Shown: positions 8,585 through 16,797, numbered from the stretch's first letter. The stretch: 64,000 nt of DNA from Chitinophagaceae bacterium (GCA_016720775.1 JADKJX010000010.1:69334-133333), one strand, 5' to 3'. Notes: generated by a model from the sequence alone, not told the origin. Program-made: numbers and translations.

Positions 8585-9118
8585 TTATTTTTGTCGCAGC
8601 CACGTTAACCTCCGATTGACAACAGGATTTATCAGTATTAATGTATCTCCGCTAAAAGAAAATTTCCTTTTAACTTCTGTACCCCAAATTGAAGGAATAG
8701 TACTTATTAAACGTTTATGTGTAACAATATTAGTAGTGTCGTCAAGGGTATAATTTGCGAAATAAACATAATTAGAAGAAAATTCTGTAACAGCAGCTTT
8801 AAGTTCTGTCAATGACATACTGTCTATTTTTGCCTTAAGAATCTTCTCATTTAATGCATGTTCTTCATTAAGCCATTTAAAGTCGCTGTATCCTTTGGGG
8901 GTTATTTGTACTGCCATATGTCCTAAGCCGTCGTAAATAATATAACTCTCGCCTCCATTTCCATAACCCGATTCTCTCCATACTCCTGTTGAGTCTTGGC
9001 TTTGGATTGAGTATAGTTTGTACATTCCAGCTAATGTTTTGTTTTTGTCGCTTTGTGAGTGATTAGAACAAGCCGTCCAAAAAAGAGTAGCGATTAGTGA
9101 GATAAGGATTCTCGTCAT
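8585..9118 (-). CDS. lipocalin-like lipoprotein
   Basis: A 177-residue protein with a lipoprotein signal (LIATLFWTACS, lipobox Cys17). After the anchor, the pattern LAGMYKLYSIQSQDSTG, then YIIYDGLGHMAVQI, a Tyr-rich FANYTLDD strand and a closing GDTLILI...RLTWLRQ resembles lipocalin-like domain proteins of Bacteroidota, which may bind small hydrophobic ligands. The ligand is unknown. It is followed, on its right, by a truncated attC, so cassette 3 is a fusion of two former cassettes. Confidence 0.65.
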   Translation of the reverse strand: MTRILISLIATLFWTACSNHSQSDKNKTLAGMYKLYSIQSQDSTGVWRESGYGNGGESYIIYDGLGHMAVQITPKGYSDFKWLNEEHALNEKILKAKIDSMSLTELKAAVTEFSSNYVYFANYTLDDTTNIVTHKRLISTIPSIWGTEVKRKFSFSGDTLILINPVVNRRLTWLRQK

Positions 9119-9198
9119 ATTTTTACTTTCTGAAAAGGTTATTTTATATTTTTAAAATTGTCAAAGGATAATTCAATTACAGGGTGTTGGTGGTTCGT

Positions 9199-9225
9199 CG
9201 ATAGGCTTGCAGCAAACCCAAAGTT
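9199..9225 (-). repeat. truncated attC (right end only)
   Basis: Only the last part of a type B-like site remains: AGGCTTGCAGCAAACCCAAA followed by GTT. Its arm GTTAGCGGT still pairs with ACCGCTAAC before attC-04, so the downstream toxin-antitoxin cassette is bounded by it. The left half of the site and the end of the lipocalin cassette are missing. Confidence 0.7.
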
Positions 9226-9241
9226 AGCGGTGGTGCTTTTC

Positions 9242-9594
9242 TTAGTCTGTTTTGAAATTTTGGATTAGATCCTTGAGTTCTTTATCGGAAATATTGTCAA
9301 CATCTCCTTTATCAAAAATAGTTAGCAGGTTAACAGTTATTTCTTCGTCTGAAATTTTTTCAGCATATCCGATCAAAGAAGCCTCAACTAATGAGATCAC
9401 TCTTGCTCCGCCACTTTTGCCTTTACCTTTACTTGTTACTTTAAGCCGTATTTTATATGCTTCCTTGCCCAAAGGTGTACCAAGTCTGGGCGTACTTACA
9501 AGAGCTTTTTCAAGATTCAATAAATCTTTCGATAAAGAAAGATTGATACTTCTTTAGGAGGGGTTTTGCGGCGATTTTAAAGGATTTGGTAATC
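9242..9594 (-). pseudogene. RelE/ParE-like toxin, frameshifted
   Basis: The C-terminal part (9242-9520) reads NLEKALVSTPRLGTPLGKEA, SKGKGKSGGARVISL and IFDKGDVDNISDKELKDLI, which is the RelE/ParE-superfamily toxin pattern seen in Bacteroidota. The N-terminal part (KITKSFKIAAKPLLKKYQS) lies in another frame just upstream, so there is an indel near 9540. The expected start next to the antitoxin stop is also not an ATG. In the family these enzymes cut mRNA on the ribosome. The copy here looks broken unless the indel is a sequencing error. It follows its antitoxin gene directly. Confidence 0.65.
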
Positions 9595-9819
9595 TTAACT
9601 GTTACTTTCACGCAAAAAATCTTTTAGGGTTTGCAATTTTTTCCCCGACTTTCTTGCTTCCTTTACTTCTAAAAGACCTTCTTTTATATCAGTAAAAACC
9701 TTCAATTTATTTTGAAGCTTAGTATACTCTTTAGTGATCTTCTCCCAAGTCCTTATTGGAACCAAAACAGAAGTTTTATCTCCGTTTTCATCAACCATAT
9801 ATTTTAATGCGCTTGCCAT
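9595..9819 (-). CDS. antitoxin partner of the RelE-like toxin
   Basis: A 74-residue acidic and lysine-rich protein that starts ALKYMVDENGDKTSVLVPIR, typical of an N-terminal DNA-binding strand region, and continues as a helical tail (KVFTDIKEGLLEVKEARKSG). It lies immediately upstream of the RelE-like gene in the antitoxin-first order. The role is inferred from position and size; no specific antitoxin family is certain. Cassette 3 would keep only immunity if the toxin is truly broken. Confidence 0.6.
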   Translation of the reverse strand: MASALKYMVDENGDKTSVLVPIRTWEKITKEYTKLQNKLKVFTDIKEGLLEVKEARKSGKKLQTLKDFLRESNS

Positions 9820-9882
9820 ACAAATGTTTAGTCAAAGTTACAAAATTTCTTTGAATCGAAAAGCTGCCATAGCATTACCGCT

Positions 9883-10071
9883 AACGTGGCAGGCTTGCTG
9901 CTGTGGGGGATTGTTGCTGTGTCCGCCCAGCCGCAAAACCCAATTAAAGAAACGAATTTTTATTTAAAACGTAAAGCTGATTAGTAAACGGTCAACCCAT
10001 AGCCAAAGCTGAATAGGGGAGTAATGCCTGGATTCCCTTCCGTCCGCCCCCATAGCAGCAAACCTTATGTT
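9883..10071 (-). repeat. attC-04, type A
   Basis: This is the first copy of the common type. Its right arm GTTAGCGGCTG has no clean partner, because the far end of the PIG-L cassette runs into the attC stub at 10898-10923, where only TTAGCGG remains. Its left arm ACCGCTAAC belongs to the RelE cassette. Confidence 0.88.
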
Positions 10072-10097
10072 AGCGGCTGTTTTGGTCGATAAAGCTT

Positions 10098-10949
10098 TTA
10101 GAATTCCGTTTTCTGCTTGGTAGGTATTGTAAACTGGCGAAAATGGAAAGTATTTGATGAGTCTTTTTTCTCAACATCGTTCCACTCTTGCATTTCTTTT
10201 TCTGATAACTGGCTTTTATTACACCATATAGCTTCCATTGCAATGTCTTCTTCTTCTTGGGAATAACTAATTGCAACGTTTAAATATTTTTTATCTACCG
10301 TATTTAATCCTCCAATCATTTTAAACTTTTCATCATCTCTTTTTGTCCAACCTAAATAGTACAAGGGTATTTTTTCGACCCAGCCCTCCTTTAGAATGAT
10401 TTCAGTTGTCATATTGCTAGCCATTCGATGGTCTGAGTGTCCCGTATCACCATCTGGGCCAAATGTTATTATTAAGTCCGGATTTAATTCCTTTATTTTA
10501 TTTGTCAATTTTTCTTTCAGTTGAATTGACTGATCTAAATAGTTGCCGACACCATTCCGGGTATCAAAGCCGTCGGTGAAACCAAGAAAAATAGGAGCTT
10601 CAATCCCCATCTTTTTGCAACGACATTGACTTTCAGTTTGTCTAAGCAAGGCTAAGGTGTCACCGGTAGGGTATCCTGGTTTTATTCCATGCCGTCCATC
10701 TGTGAGTATTATTAAATAAACTTTCCCGGTCTTGCCATATTTTACAAGTAACGGGCCGATTGCATCTTCATCATCGGGATGCGCAAAGACCACGAGAATA
10801 GCTTTTTCTTTAACTGCCTTCTTACACGAGTTTAACAGTGTAGTCGAAATTAATAATGCAACAAGTATTTTTTTTTCATCTAGGTGATTTAAGTTTCTTA
10901 GCGGTTGCACAAAACCTTTTGTTAGGCACAGTGCTACTCGGTCGTCCAT
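10098..10949 (-). CDS. PIG-L family deacetylase, probable lipoprotein; N-terminus disturbed
   Basis: The domain carries the PIG-L zinc motif AHPDDE (His57, Asp59, Asp60) after ILVVF, and the second motif GHSDHR near residue 170; such enzymes remove acetyl groups from N-acetylglucosamine-type sugars. A lipoprotein signal ILVALLISTTLLNSCKK is in frame, but the first 20 residues of this frame are encoded by a leftover attC end. A natural start would be the ATG at 10879, which is one A short in a run of nine (10868-10876) to be in frame. So the true product is probably a lipoprotein starting near 10879. Confidence 0.75.
   Translation of the reverse strand: MDDRVALCLTKGFVQPLRNLNHLDEKKILVALLISTTLLNSCKKAVKEKAILVVFAHPDDEDAIGPLLVKYGKTGKVYLIILTDGRHGIKPGYPTGDTLALLRQTESQCRCKKMGIEAPIFLGFTDGFDTRNGVGNYLDQSIQLKEKLTNKIKELNPDLIITFGPDGDTGHSDHRMASNMTTEIILKEGWVEKIPLYYLGWTKRDDEKFKMIGGLNTVDKKYLNVAISYSQEEEDIAMEAIWCNKSQLSEKEMQEWNDVEKKDSSNTFHFRQFTIPTKQKTEF
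10898..10923 (-). repeat. truncated attC (type C right end only)
   Basis: The sequence TAGCGGTTGCACAAAACCTTTTGTT is the right end of a type C site, joined to the start of the PIG-L gene. Its arm GTTAGGCACAGTGC pairs with GCATTGTGCCTAAC before attC-05, with one wobble-type mismatch. The rest of the site has been lost, fusing two cassettes. Confidence 0.7.
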
Positions 10950-11113
10950 AATTTTTTGTCAGTAACTCCACATTCTTAGTCCTATCCAATCATAATGAAA
11001 ATAGAAAACAACTAATGCTAATAACCAAGTCGTAGTTACTAATAAATACCACTTTGTTAATTTATTTGTTATCTGTCCAAACCTTTTAATTGTCAGAATG
11101 AAACCTGCTATAC

Positions 11114-12823
11114 TCAATATTGCAAACAATACTGTTCCAATAAAAAAAGTAATAGTGAAAAATTTACTGTTCCCAATACTGAAACATTTGTAACTATATA
11201 TGCAAGTGTGCCAAAAGCTATAATTAAAGTAAGAACGCCAAAGGCTGATAAACTTCTTTTAAAATATTCTTTCCAGGTCAACCTTTTGAATATTGCTTTG
11301 AATAGCCAAAATATAGAACTTAATACCAGTAATAGTCCACAAGCTAAACCACCTAAAACCAAAATTCTGGTTACTAGTATTTTTGCATAAGATGTTTTTT
11401 CATAGTAGGCTCCCCACTCATACAAAACTTTACTACCTTCTTGATTTGTTGTAAATAAAAAGCATGGTAAGGTTTCATTTGGTTTTCTAAAAATGGTTGA
11501 TGTTACAGGTAACAAAACTTTTTCTGGTCTTTTAAAGCCATATGAATGCAGACTATCTCCTCTCAATTCAATATGATAGCCATGCAATAATTCTTCCAAA
11601 TATTTATCAAATAATTCAAAACGAGGCGATTTTAATTGATAATATCCTTCATAGGATTTTAGGGTTTCAATGCTTACAGATATTGTTGGAATTGGCTTGG
11701 AGATTTTTAAAGAGTCGGTTAGATAATTTAATAATAAATCACAAAATGATTCTGGACTTGAGCAACAAACAACGAAGCCCACTTTTAAATCTCTGTTGTA
11801 GGCATAACGAGAATTAAAACTTACAGAGTTCCCACCGTGTCCGTAGAAGGGTAACTTATAATTTAAGTAATCAACTGTAATTCCTTTTCCGTAACCCGTC
11901 TTTAAACCCAACCTGGCAGCAGGCGTACTTTCGGGAATCTCCATTTGTTCAACAATTGAATGAAGGTTTGGTAAATTGATATTGTCACCATTATTTAACA
12001 TAAACTGTACAAACTTCGCCATATCATCCGCACAAGAGAATAATGCCCCTGCGCCTTTGCCATAAAATGGTAATTGGGGTAACCTTATAAATTTATTTCC
12101 ATTCCAATCGGAAGGGTCTGCATACAACTGTGATGGCTTTGCAGGAATAACAAAATTGCTGTTTGTCATTCCAATTGGCAGGAGAATTTCTTTTTTTAGA
12201 TAGTCTTCATATTTTAGGCCTGATAATTTCTCAATTAAATAACCTAAAATATTGTAGTCAATATTGCAATACGCTTCTCTTTCGCCTGGTCTCCACCTGC
12301 AATGCATTGAGTTTTTAAATTTTCCAATTGCTTGCAGCTCTGTTATGTTCAAATCATTGTTCCAAAGAGTATTAAAACGAACGTCGTCAAAGCCTGAGGT
12401 ATGTTCTAAAAGCTGAATTATTTTGACAGGATTTGTTTTCTCCCACTTGTTAGAAAAAACTATTTCGGGAGCAATTTTCAAAAGGTCGTCATAGAGTGAG
12501 AGTTTGCCTTGTTTTACTAATTTCATTATAGCCAATGCCGTAAATGTTTTAGTAATTGAAGCCATTGGAAAAAGTGTCTGACTGGTAGCTTTTTGTTTTG
12601 TATCAATATTTGCAATTCCAAAACCATTTGAAAGAAGAACTGTGTCTTTGGTAACCACAGCCAACATTAATGAACTTTGATGCTCATTAGCCAAAATTTT
12701 ATTTATCGTGTCCTGCAATTGAGTAATTGTTTTTATAGGAAATTCTTTTGTCGTCTGTGCAGAGAGTTTTAAAAGGCATAAACAAAAAAATAGTGGTATT
12801 GAAATCAGTCTTTTCTTAGTCAT
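11114..12823 (-). CDS. secreted serine hydrolase with C-terminal membrane segments (3' frameshift)
   Basis: The 569-residue frame starts with a signal peptide (LLKLSAQ) and a class C beta-lactamase-like domain: SITK (Ser89, Lys92), YCN (Tyr185, Asn187), LLEHTSGF and YGHGGNSVSF. After a linker, hydrophobic segments begin near residue 485. The frame ends early; shifting by one base near 11160 (a T run) continues with more hydrophobic sequence and stops at 10959 after IGLRMWSY, giving a protein of about 620 residues with several C-terminal helices. In the family these are esterases or peptidases acting outside the membrane. The frameshift may be a sequencing error. Confidence 0.8.
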   Translation of the reverse strand: MTKKRLISIPLFFCLCLLKLSAQTTKEFPIKTITQLQDTINKILANEHQSSLMLAVVTKDTVLLSNGFGIANIDTKQKATSQTLFPMASITKTFTALAIMKLVKQGKLSLYDDLLKIAPEIVFSNKWEKTNPVKIIQLLEHTSGFDDVRFNTLWNNDLNITELQAIGKFKNSMHCRWRPGEREAYCNIDYNILGYLIEKLSGLKYEDYLKKEILLPIGMTNSNFVIPAKPSQLYADPSDWNGNKFIRLPQLPFYGKGAGALFSCADDMAKFVQFMLNNGDNINLPNLHSIVEQMEIPESTPAARLGLKTGYGKGITVDYLNYKLPFYGHGGNSVSFNSRYAYNRDLKVGFVVCCSSPESFCDLLLNYLTDSLKISKPIPTISVSIETLKSYEGYYQLKSPRFELFDKYLEELLHGYHIELRGDSLHSYGFKRPEKVLLPVTSTIFRKPNETLPCFLFTTNQEGSKVLYEWGAYYEKTSYAKILVTRILVLGGLACGLLLVLSSIFWLFKAIFKRLTWKEYFKRSLSAFGVLTLIIAFGTLAYIVTNVSVLGTVNFSLLLFLLEQYCLQY

Positions 12824-12885
12824 AATATTTGTCTCTTAGTTTGTCTTGCTTGAATTATCAGGGTGTGTCAAATAGCATTGTGCCT

Positions 12886-13074
12886 AACGTGGCAGGCTTG
12901 CTGCTGTGGGGGATTGTTGCTGTGTCCGCCCCGGCGCAAAACCTGATTAAAGAAACGAATTTTTATTTTAAAAGTGAAACCGATTAGTTAACGGTCAACC
13001 CCATAGCCAAAGTTGAATAGGGGAGTAATGCCTGGATGTCCTTCCGTCTGCCCCCATAGCAGCAAACCAATGTT
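12886..13074 (-). repeat. attC-05, type A
   Basis: It ends cassette 5. Its right arm GTTATGCGCA has a degraded partner TGCATCTAAT before attC-06. Its left arm TGTGCCTAAC belongs to the serine hydrolase cassette. Confidence 0.88.
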
Positions 13075-13113
13075 ATGCGCAGGCTACTATGTTATTTTTG
13101 AACTCATTTGTAC

Positions 13114-13433
13114 TTACCATAAACTACTTAGAATTACACCCCACATCATCATTAGGAAAATATATAAAAAAAGAGAACAGCCGAGTAAAAAGGATAATAT
13201 GGATATTGAAATTCGATATCTTTTGCGATTGACTACAATATAAATTCCTAGTAAAAATGATAGTAGTATTAAAATAATTGCAAAAAGAAAGAAATTGTAC
13301 TTCCACAGGAATATAAGTTTTTATACTTATGTACCCCTCTCAGATAACGTTCAAGAAATTGGCGAAATATCATTAATCCAACAAATAGAATAGGAATTAA
13401 AGCTGAAAGAGTTAATAATTTTCTTTCTTTCAT
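13114..13433 (-). pseudogene. small membrane protein, frameshifted
   Basis: Starting at the ATG at 13433 the frame reads KERKLLTLSALIPILFVG and breaks near 13320 in an A run. One added base restores KYKKLIFLWKYNFFLFAIIL, a second hydrophobic segment followed by NRKRYRIS, a third hydrophobic segment and a stop at 13114. The restored product is about 106 residues with three or four membrane helices. No family is recognised. It is the only gene of cassette 5. Confidence 0.5.
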
Positions 13434-13455
13434 AGAGACTAATTTGCTTGCATCT

Positions 13456-13593
13456 AATGTCCGGGGTTTGCCGCAGGCTGGATATTTTTCGCTGTGTCTG
13501 CCCCCATGACGATTTATATTATAGGAACAAAATTTTATTTAAAACGCAAAGTCAATAAATAAACGGTCAACCCCATAGCAGCTAACCAATGTT
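13456..13593 (-). repeat. attC-06, type E, internally deleted
   Basis: This site is only 138 bp. It matches attC-36 in its first half (CCCCCATGACGAT), then jumps from AACCCCATAG directly to CAGCTAACCAATGTT. The missing part is exactly what lies between the two CCCCATAGC copies in full-length sites. Its right arm GTTATGCGCA pairs with TGCGCATAAC before attC-07. The left core is degraded to TAATG. Confidence 0.75.
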
Positions 13594-13605
13594 ATGCGCA
13601 GACAT

Positions 13606-14277
13606 TTAGTTTTGCTTTGTGATTGTCTTCAATTTATCAAAGTCTGCAATTAATCGCTTTTGCTCCTCTAATAAATACTCTTTTGCGAATGGTGATCCAC
13701 AATCCTGATTATTTACCTGATGAAGTAATCTTCCTTTCTCGAAGTAACTTCTGTTTTCAATTACTTCAGATTTTTCCATGTTAAAAGTTTGGTTGTCCTT
13801 GTTTTCTTTCATTGCTGCAGAGTCATAGTATATTGGCCGATTGTATTTGTATGACTTTTCAAAGACAAATGATAACTGTCCGTTAAGTAAATAATATTCA
13901 GTCAATGCTTGTGAAGTTTCACCAAAATGACGTGTTGCGATTTTTTCCAAAACTCCTGATGAATAATAAAATGTCGCTTCGCCGCCTTCCGTTGATTCAT
14001 CTAGGTCTTCTTTGTCAACCGAAGTCCATTTGGTTATTGAATTAATGCGTTTAAAGTTTTCTCGAATTGGCTTGAGTCTGCCTGCAAGATATTCATTGTA
14101 AGCAGTGTCTTCTTGTTGAAATGCTTCCTTTAAAAAGGTACTGTCAATGTGAAAGGTATCAACTTTAGTAATTGCTGGTTGGTTATTGACTTTAGCATCT
14201 TTTTGTTGGGATGAGTTACAACTTGCAAAAAGTAGTACAGTTACTAGTGTAAAAATATTTATCACTTTTAGTGTCAA
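13606..14277 (-). CDS. lipoprotein of unknown function
   Basis: A 223-residue protein with a lipoprotein signal, LVTVLLFASCNSS, followed by an acidic linker. The rest is soluble, with a YYSSGVLEKIATRHFGE strand region and a C-terminal helical segment (KEYLLEEQKRLIADFDKL). I do not recognise a family. The start is a TTG codon at 14277, with a GTG four codons later as an alternative. It fills cassette 6 alone, ending about 13 bp before its attC. Confidence 0.6.
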   Translation of the reverse strand: MTLKVINIFTLVTVLLFASCNSSQQKDAKVNNQPAITKVDTFHIDSTFLKEAFQQEDTAYNEYLAGRLKPIRENFKRINSITKWTSVDKEDLDESTEGGEATFYYSSGVLEKIATRHFGETSQALTEYYLLNGQLSFVFEKSYKYNRPIYYDSAAMKENKDNQTFNMEKSEVIENRSYFEKGRLLHQVNNQDCGSPFAKEYLLEEQKRLIADFDKLKTITKQN

Positions 14278-14303
14278 CGAAATGTAAATTTAAGCTTGCG
14301 CAT

Positions 14304-14493
14304 AACGTGGCAGGCTTGCTGCTGTGGGGGATTGTTGCTGTGTCCGCCCGGCTGCAAAACCTAATTAAAGAAACGAATTTTTATTTAAAACGTAAAGCCG
14401 ATTAGTAAACGGTCAACCCCATAGCCAAAGCTGAATAGGGGAGTAATGCCTGGATTTCCTTCCGTCTGCCCCCATAGCAGCAAACCATATGTT
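14304..14493 (-). repeat. attC-07, type A
   Basis: It ends cassette 7, the DUF2442/DUF4160 pair. Its right arm GTTAGCCGCT pairs with GCGGCTAAC before attC-08. Confidence 0.9.
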
Positions 14494-14511
14494 AGCCGCT
14501 GTTATTTGGGA

Positions 14512-14739
14512 TTAGATATTTTTCAAGAGAGAATCAATAGATAGATCCTCATCAATTAGCGGCCAGTGAATTCCGTAACCAGATGGAGATATTGTGTATA
14601 GATTCCTTTGAATATCGTTTGCTAATTCCAACTTTTTAGACACTTTGGAGAGCGGTAATTTTATTACTTGTCCGTCAACCTTTAAGCAAATCAGATTTTG
14701 TTCAAAAGAAATGGCTTCTATGTTATGTGTGGCTATCAT
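14512..14739 (-). CDS. DUF2442 protein (copy 1)
   Basis: A complete 75-residue protein (IATHNIEAISFEQNLICLKV, then a GIHWPLIDEDLSIDSLLKNI end), the classic short DUF2442 layout, in which GxHWPxxDEDLSxxxLL is the most conserved part. Its function is unknown; such genes often sit beside a DUF4160 gene, as here, and such pairs are sometimes suspected to be toxin-antitoxin-like. The same cassette is present again at 50678-51241 with the same DUF2442 protein sequence. Confidence 0.85.
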   Translation of the reverse strand: MIATHNIEAISFEQNLICLKVDGQVIKLPLSKVSKKLELANDIQRNLYTISPSGYGIHWPLIDEDLSIDSLLKNI

Positions 14740-14742
14740 GAT

Positions 14743-14989
14743 TTAGTTATTAAAGTGATTATTCCAAGATTCAACGATTAAATCAAAATGTTGATATATT
14801 ATTTTCTTGACTTTTCTTTTGCAGAAGGAGTCAGGTTGTAAGAAAAAACTCTCTTATCTCAACCTCTTCAAGCAGCAACCAGAATTTACATTCCATGTCG
14901 CCTTTTTCGGCATGAACATGTATTGGCTCTAATCCCTCGTTGGAATAGAAAAACAATCTCCAGCCATAAATAAATAAAATTGTTGGCAT
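14743..14989 (-). pseudogene. DUF4160 protein (copy 1), 3' frameshifts
   Basis: From the ATG at 14989 the frame gives PTILFIYGWRLFFYSNEG and PIHVHAEKGDMECKFWLL, the DUF4160 hallmark with its HVH motif. It breaks near 14848 and again near 14815, where the second copy in the window keeps the frame to SAKKEVKKIIYQHFDLIVE. The second copy is broken near its own start instead, so the two copies together give one complete 82-residue sequence. Single-base sequencing errors are a real possibility. Confidence 0.7.
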
Positions 14990-15056
14990 ATGTTTTTTTA
15001 AGCCACATAAAGATAACAAAAAACTTGCTTAAGCATACTGGTCGGTTATAGCGGCT

Positions 15057-15246
15057 AACGTGGCAGGCTTGCTGCTGTGGGGGATTGTTGCTGAGTCCGC
15101 CCAGCCGTAAAACCTAATTAAAGAAACGAATTTTTATTTTAAAAGTAAAACCGATTAGTAAACGGTCAGCCCCATAGCCAAAGCTGAATAGGGGAGCAAT
15201 GCCTGGATTTCATTACGTCTGCCCCCATAGCAGCAAACCATATGTT
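15057..15246 (-). repeat. attC-08, type A
   Basis: It ends cassette 8, the GNAT-like pair. Its right arm GTTGGCGG pairs with CCGCCAAC before attC-09. Confidence 0.9.
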
Positions 15247-15262
15247 GGCGGGTCGTGCGGTA

Positions 15263-15436
15263 TTATGCAAGTTGCTTGTGTTGACGGGAGGCTGATTTTT
15301 TCTTTCGTGATGTTTGAAGGTTATGTTTTTCTTTGTTTACACGAATGAATTCACTAATGGATTGTTGTTCTTCCTTAGTCAAGGGACCGTGTCCACCGAT
15401 AAAATCTACATTAAGTTCTTTGAGTTTGTTTTTCAT
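15263..15436 (-). CDS. small partner protein of the GNAT-like gene (copy 1)
   Basis: A 57-residue basic protein: VDFIGGHGPLTKEEQQSISE followed by a Lys/Arg/Ser/His-rich tail. Its ATG overlaps the stop of the GNAT-like gene (ATGA), indicating translational coupling. A homologue (VGPSVLTDQDRKMISEIIAN and a similar basic tail) lies in the same place in cassette 51. The shared core is G-P-L-T-x-x-x-x-x-x-I-S-E-x-I. No named family is known to me. A toxin-antitoxin or chaperone role is only inferred from the pairing. Confidence 0.65.
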   Translation of the reverse strand: MKNKLKELNVDFIGGHGPLTKEEQQSISEFIRVNKEKHNLQTSRKKKSASRQHKQLA

Positions 15437-15960
15437 TTTGGGAAGTATTTATCAATGAGTTTTAATGCTGCAATTGTGTCGATAATCATGATTCGTCCAC
15501 CCACATGTATTGCCCCTAAACTATCCATATAATGTTGGATAAGTTGTGTTTTTGACAGAAAGGAAACATTCCCATCATGCCCACGTTGGAATGATAATTT
15601 GCAGGCAAAGGCGACAAGGTTACCAGGAACTCCAGCATATACTTTTGTCTTGCCTTTGTTGAATGGAGCACTCTCGACAAGATGCATGTAAACATGATCA
15701 GATTGAATTTCCAGACTAATCAAACCCTGAATCACAGTTTGGTTGTTTACTATGGTCAATTTGTAAACATCTCGTTCAGGTCGTTTTAGCTGTAATTTTC
15801 AGTCAAACTGCCATTTCTCTTTCTTAGTAACACTTTTTAAATCTGCTGCATTAATAAGTATAATGTCAGTAGGGAAACTGTCCCCTGAAATGACATTCTC
15901 AATAGAATTTGTCAGTTTGTCAACTTCAAAATCGAGGCCTACTTTTTTGCTTTTTTTCAC
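15433..15960 (-). pseudogene. GNAT-like acetyltransferase (copy 1), in-frame stop
   Basis: Starting with GTG at 15960 the frame reads KKSKKVGLDFEVDKLTNSIE and VISGDSFPTDI, reaches KWQFD and meets TGA near 15800, where the homologue at 53744-54271 has Trp. The frame then continues without shift through HLVESAPFNKGK, GVPGNLVAFACKLSF and DKYFPK. The PGNL and SLGA segments suggest an acetyl-CoA-binding GNAT fold. A TGG to TGA change is the simplest explanation. The gene is paired with a small protein, as in cassette 51. Confidence 0.6.
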
Positions 15961-16023
15961 ATTACGAATTTACAAAAAATAGGGCAGTTTGACAAGTCAG
16001 AAAGGTCACGTAGCATGACCGCC

Positions 16024-16213
16024 AACGTTCAGGGCTTGCTTGCTGTGGGGGATTGTTGCTGTGTCCGCCCCGGCCCGGAACTAATAAAGTAACGAAATTA
16101 TTTTTTAAAACGTAAAGCCAAAAAGTAAACGGTCAACCCCATAGCCGATGCTGAATAGGGAAGTAATGCCTGGATTTCCTTCCGTCTGCCCCCATAGCAG
16201 CAAACCTAATGTT
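16024..16213 (-). repeat. attC-09, type A variant
   Basis: The middle reads AATAAAGTAACGAAATTA, unlike most type A sites and close to the decayed flank remnant at 2360-2520. Its right arm GTTAGCGGCT pairs with AGCCGCTAAC before attC-10. Its GTTA also supplies the stop codon of the cassette 9 gene. Confidence 0.88.
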
Positions 16214-16754
16214 AGCGGCTGGCGTTTTTTATTTCTTCAATCAATTTGTTTACATGCTTCCTGTTGCGTCCCATTGAGGTTATTGAACTTGCCCTGCCAG
16301 GGTCACAAATACTATTTATCAGAATCTTGTTTTTGGTAAATAAGATAGTTATTTGTTCTCCCCAACTACCTGACCATAAAGAAGGATGGGTTATAGCAAC
16401 TATGTAGTTGTCATTCACTTCTTTCGGAAACCAACCCAATTGATTAGCAACTTTTTCAATAATATCTTTTAACTGCTGCTTGGATAAGTTTGTGTCAACC
16501 TCCTGGAATTTTAATCTGTTGGACTGCAGTATATAGAATAACAGGGCTATGCCTAAAGGGATAAGTACAATGAGCAAATCTTTTGTAGTAATTACTTTTG
16601 ATTTGTCATTTAATGCATCTTTAAAATGAAGAAAGGCAAAAGATGCCGGAATAAAAATTAAAAACCCAACGATTCCAAAATGTGTTACTTTATTCCAAAA
16701 TGAAAGTTTCAGTTTCTTGGTATTTAAAGAAATTTCTACTTGTTCTTCTGTCAT
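16212..16754 (-). CDS. membrane protein of unknown function
   Basis: A 180-residue protein with two hydrophobic helices (near residues 27-45 and 59-77) followed by a soluble domain: LSKQQLKDIIEKVANQLGWF, a conserved-looking HPSLWSGSWGEQITILFTKN strand pair and an ICDPGRASSITSMGRNRKHV loop. I do not recognise a named family. The TAA stop is formed by the attC right core itself, so the frame ends exactly at the repeat. It is the only gene of cassette 9. Confidence 0.65.
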   Translation of the reverse strand: MTEEQVEISLNTKKLKLSFWNKVTHFGIVGFLIFIPASFAFLHFKDALNDKSKVITTKDLLIVLIPLGIALLFYILQSNRLKFQEVDTNLSKQQLKDIIEKVANQLGWFPKEVNDNYIVAITHPSLWSGSWGEQITILFTKNKILINSICDPGRASSITSMGRNRKHVNKLIEEIKNASR

Positions 16755-16797
16755 CTTACACTGTGTCTATTTATAAGAGGTCTGCGAGCTAGCCGCT

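Noticed and set aside
7198..12823. Beta-lactam resistance genes
   Set aside because: The two serine hydrolases have the general SxxK/YxN fold shared with esterases and peptidases; nothing specific for beta-lactam hydrolysis is visible.
13501..13593. Start of a separate repeat family
   Set aside because: Its blocks align with attC-36 and with type A once the deletion between the CCCCATAG repeats is allowed.
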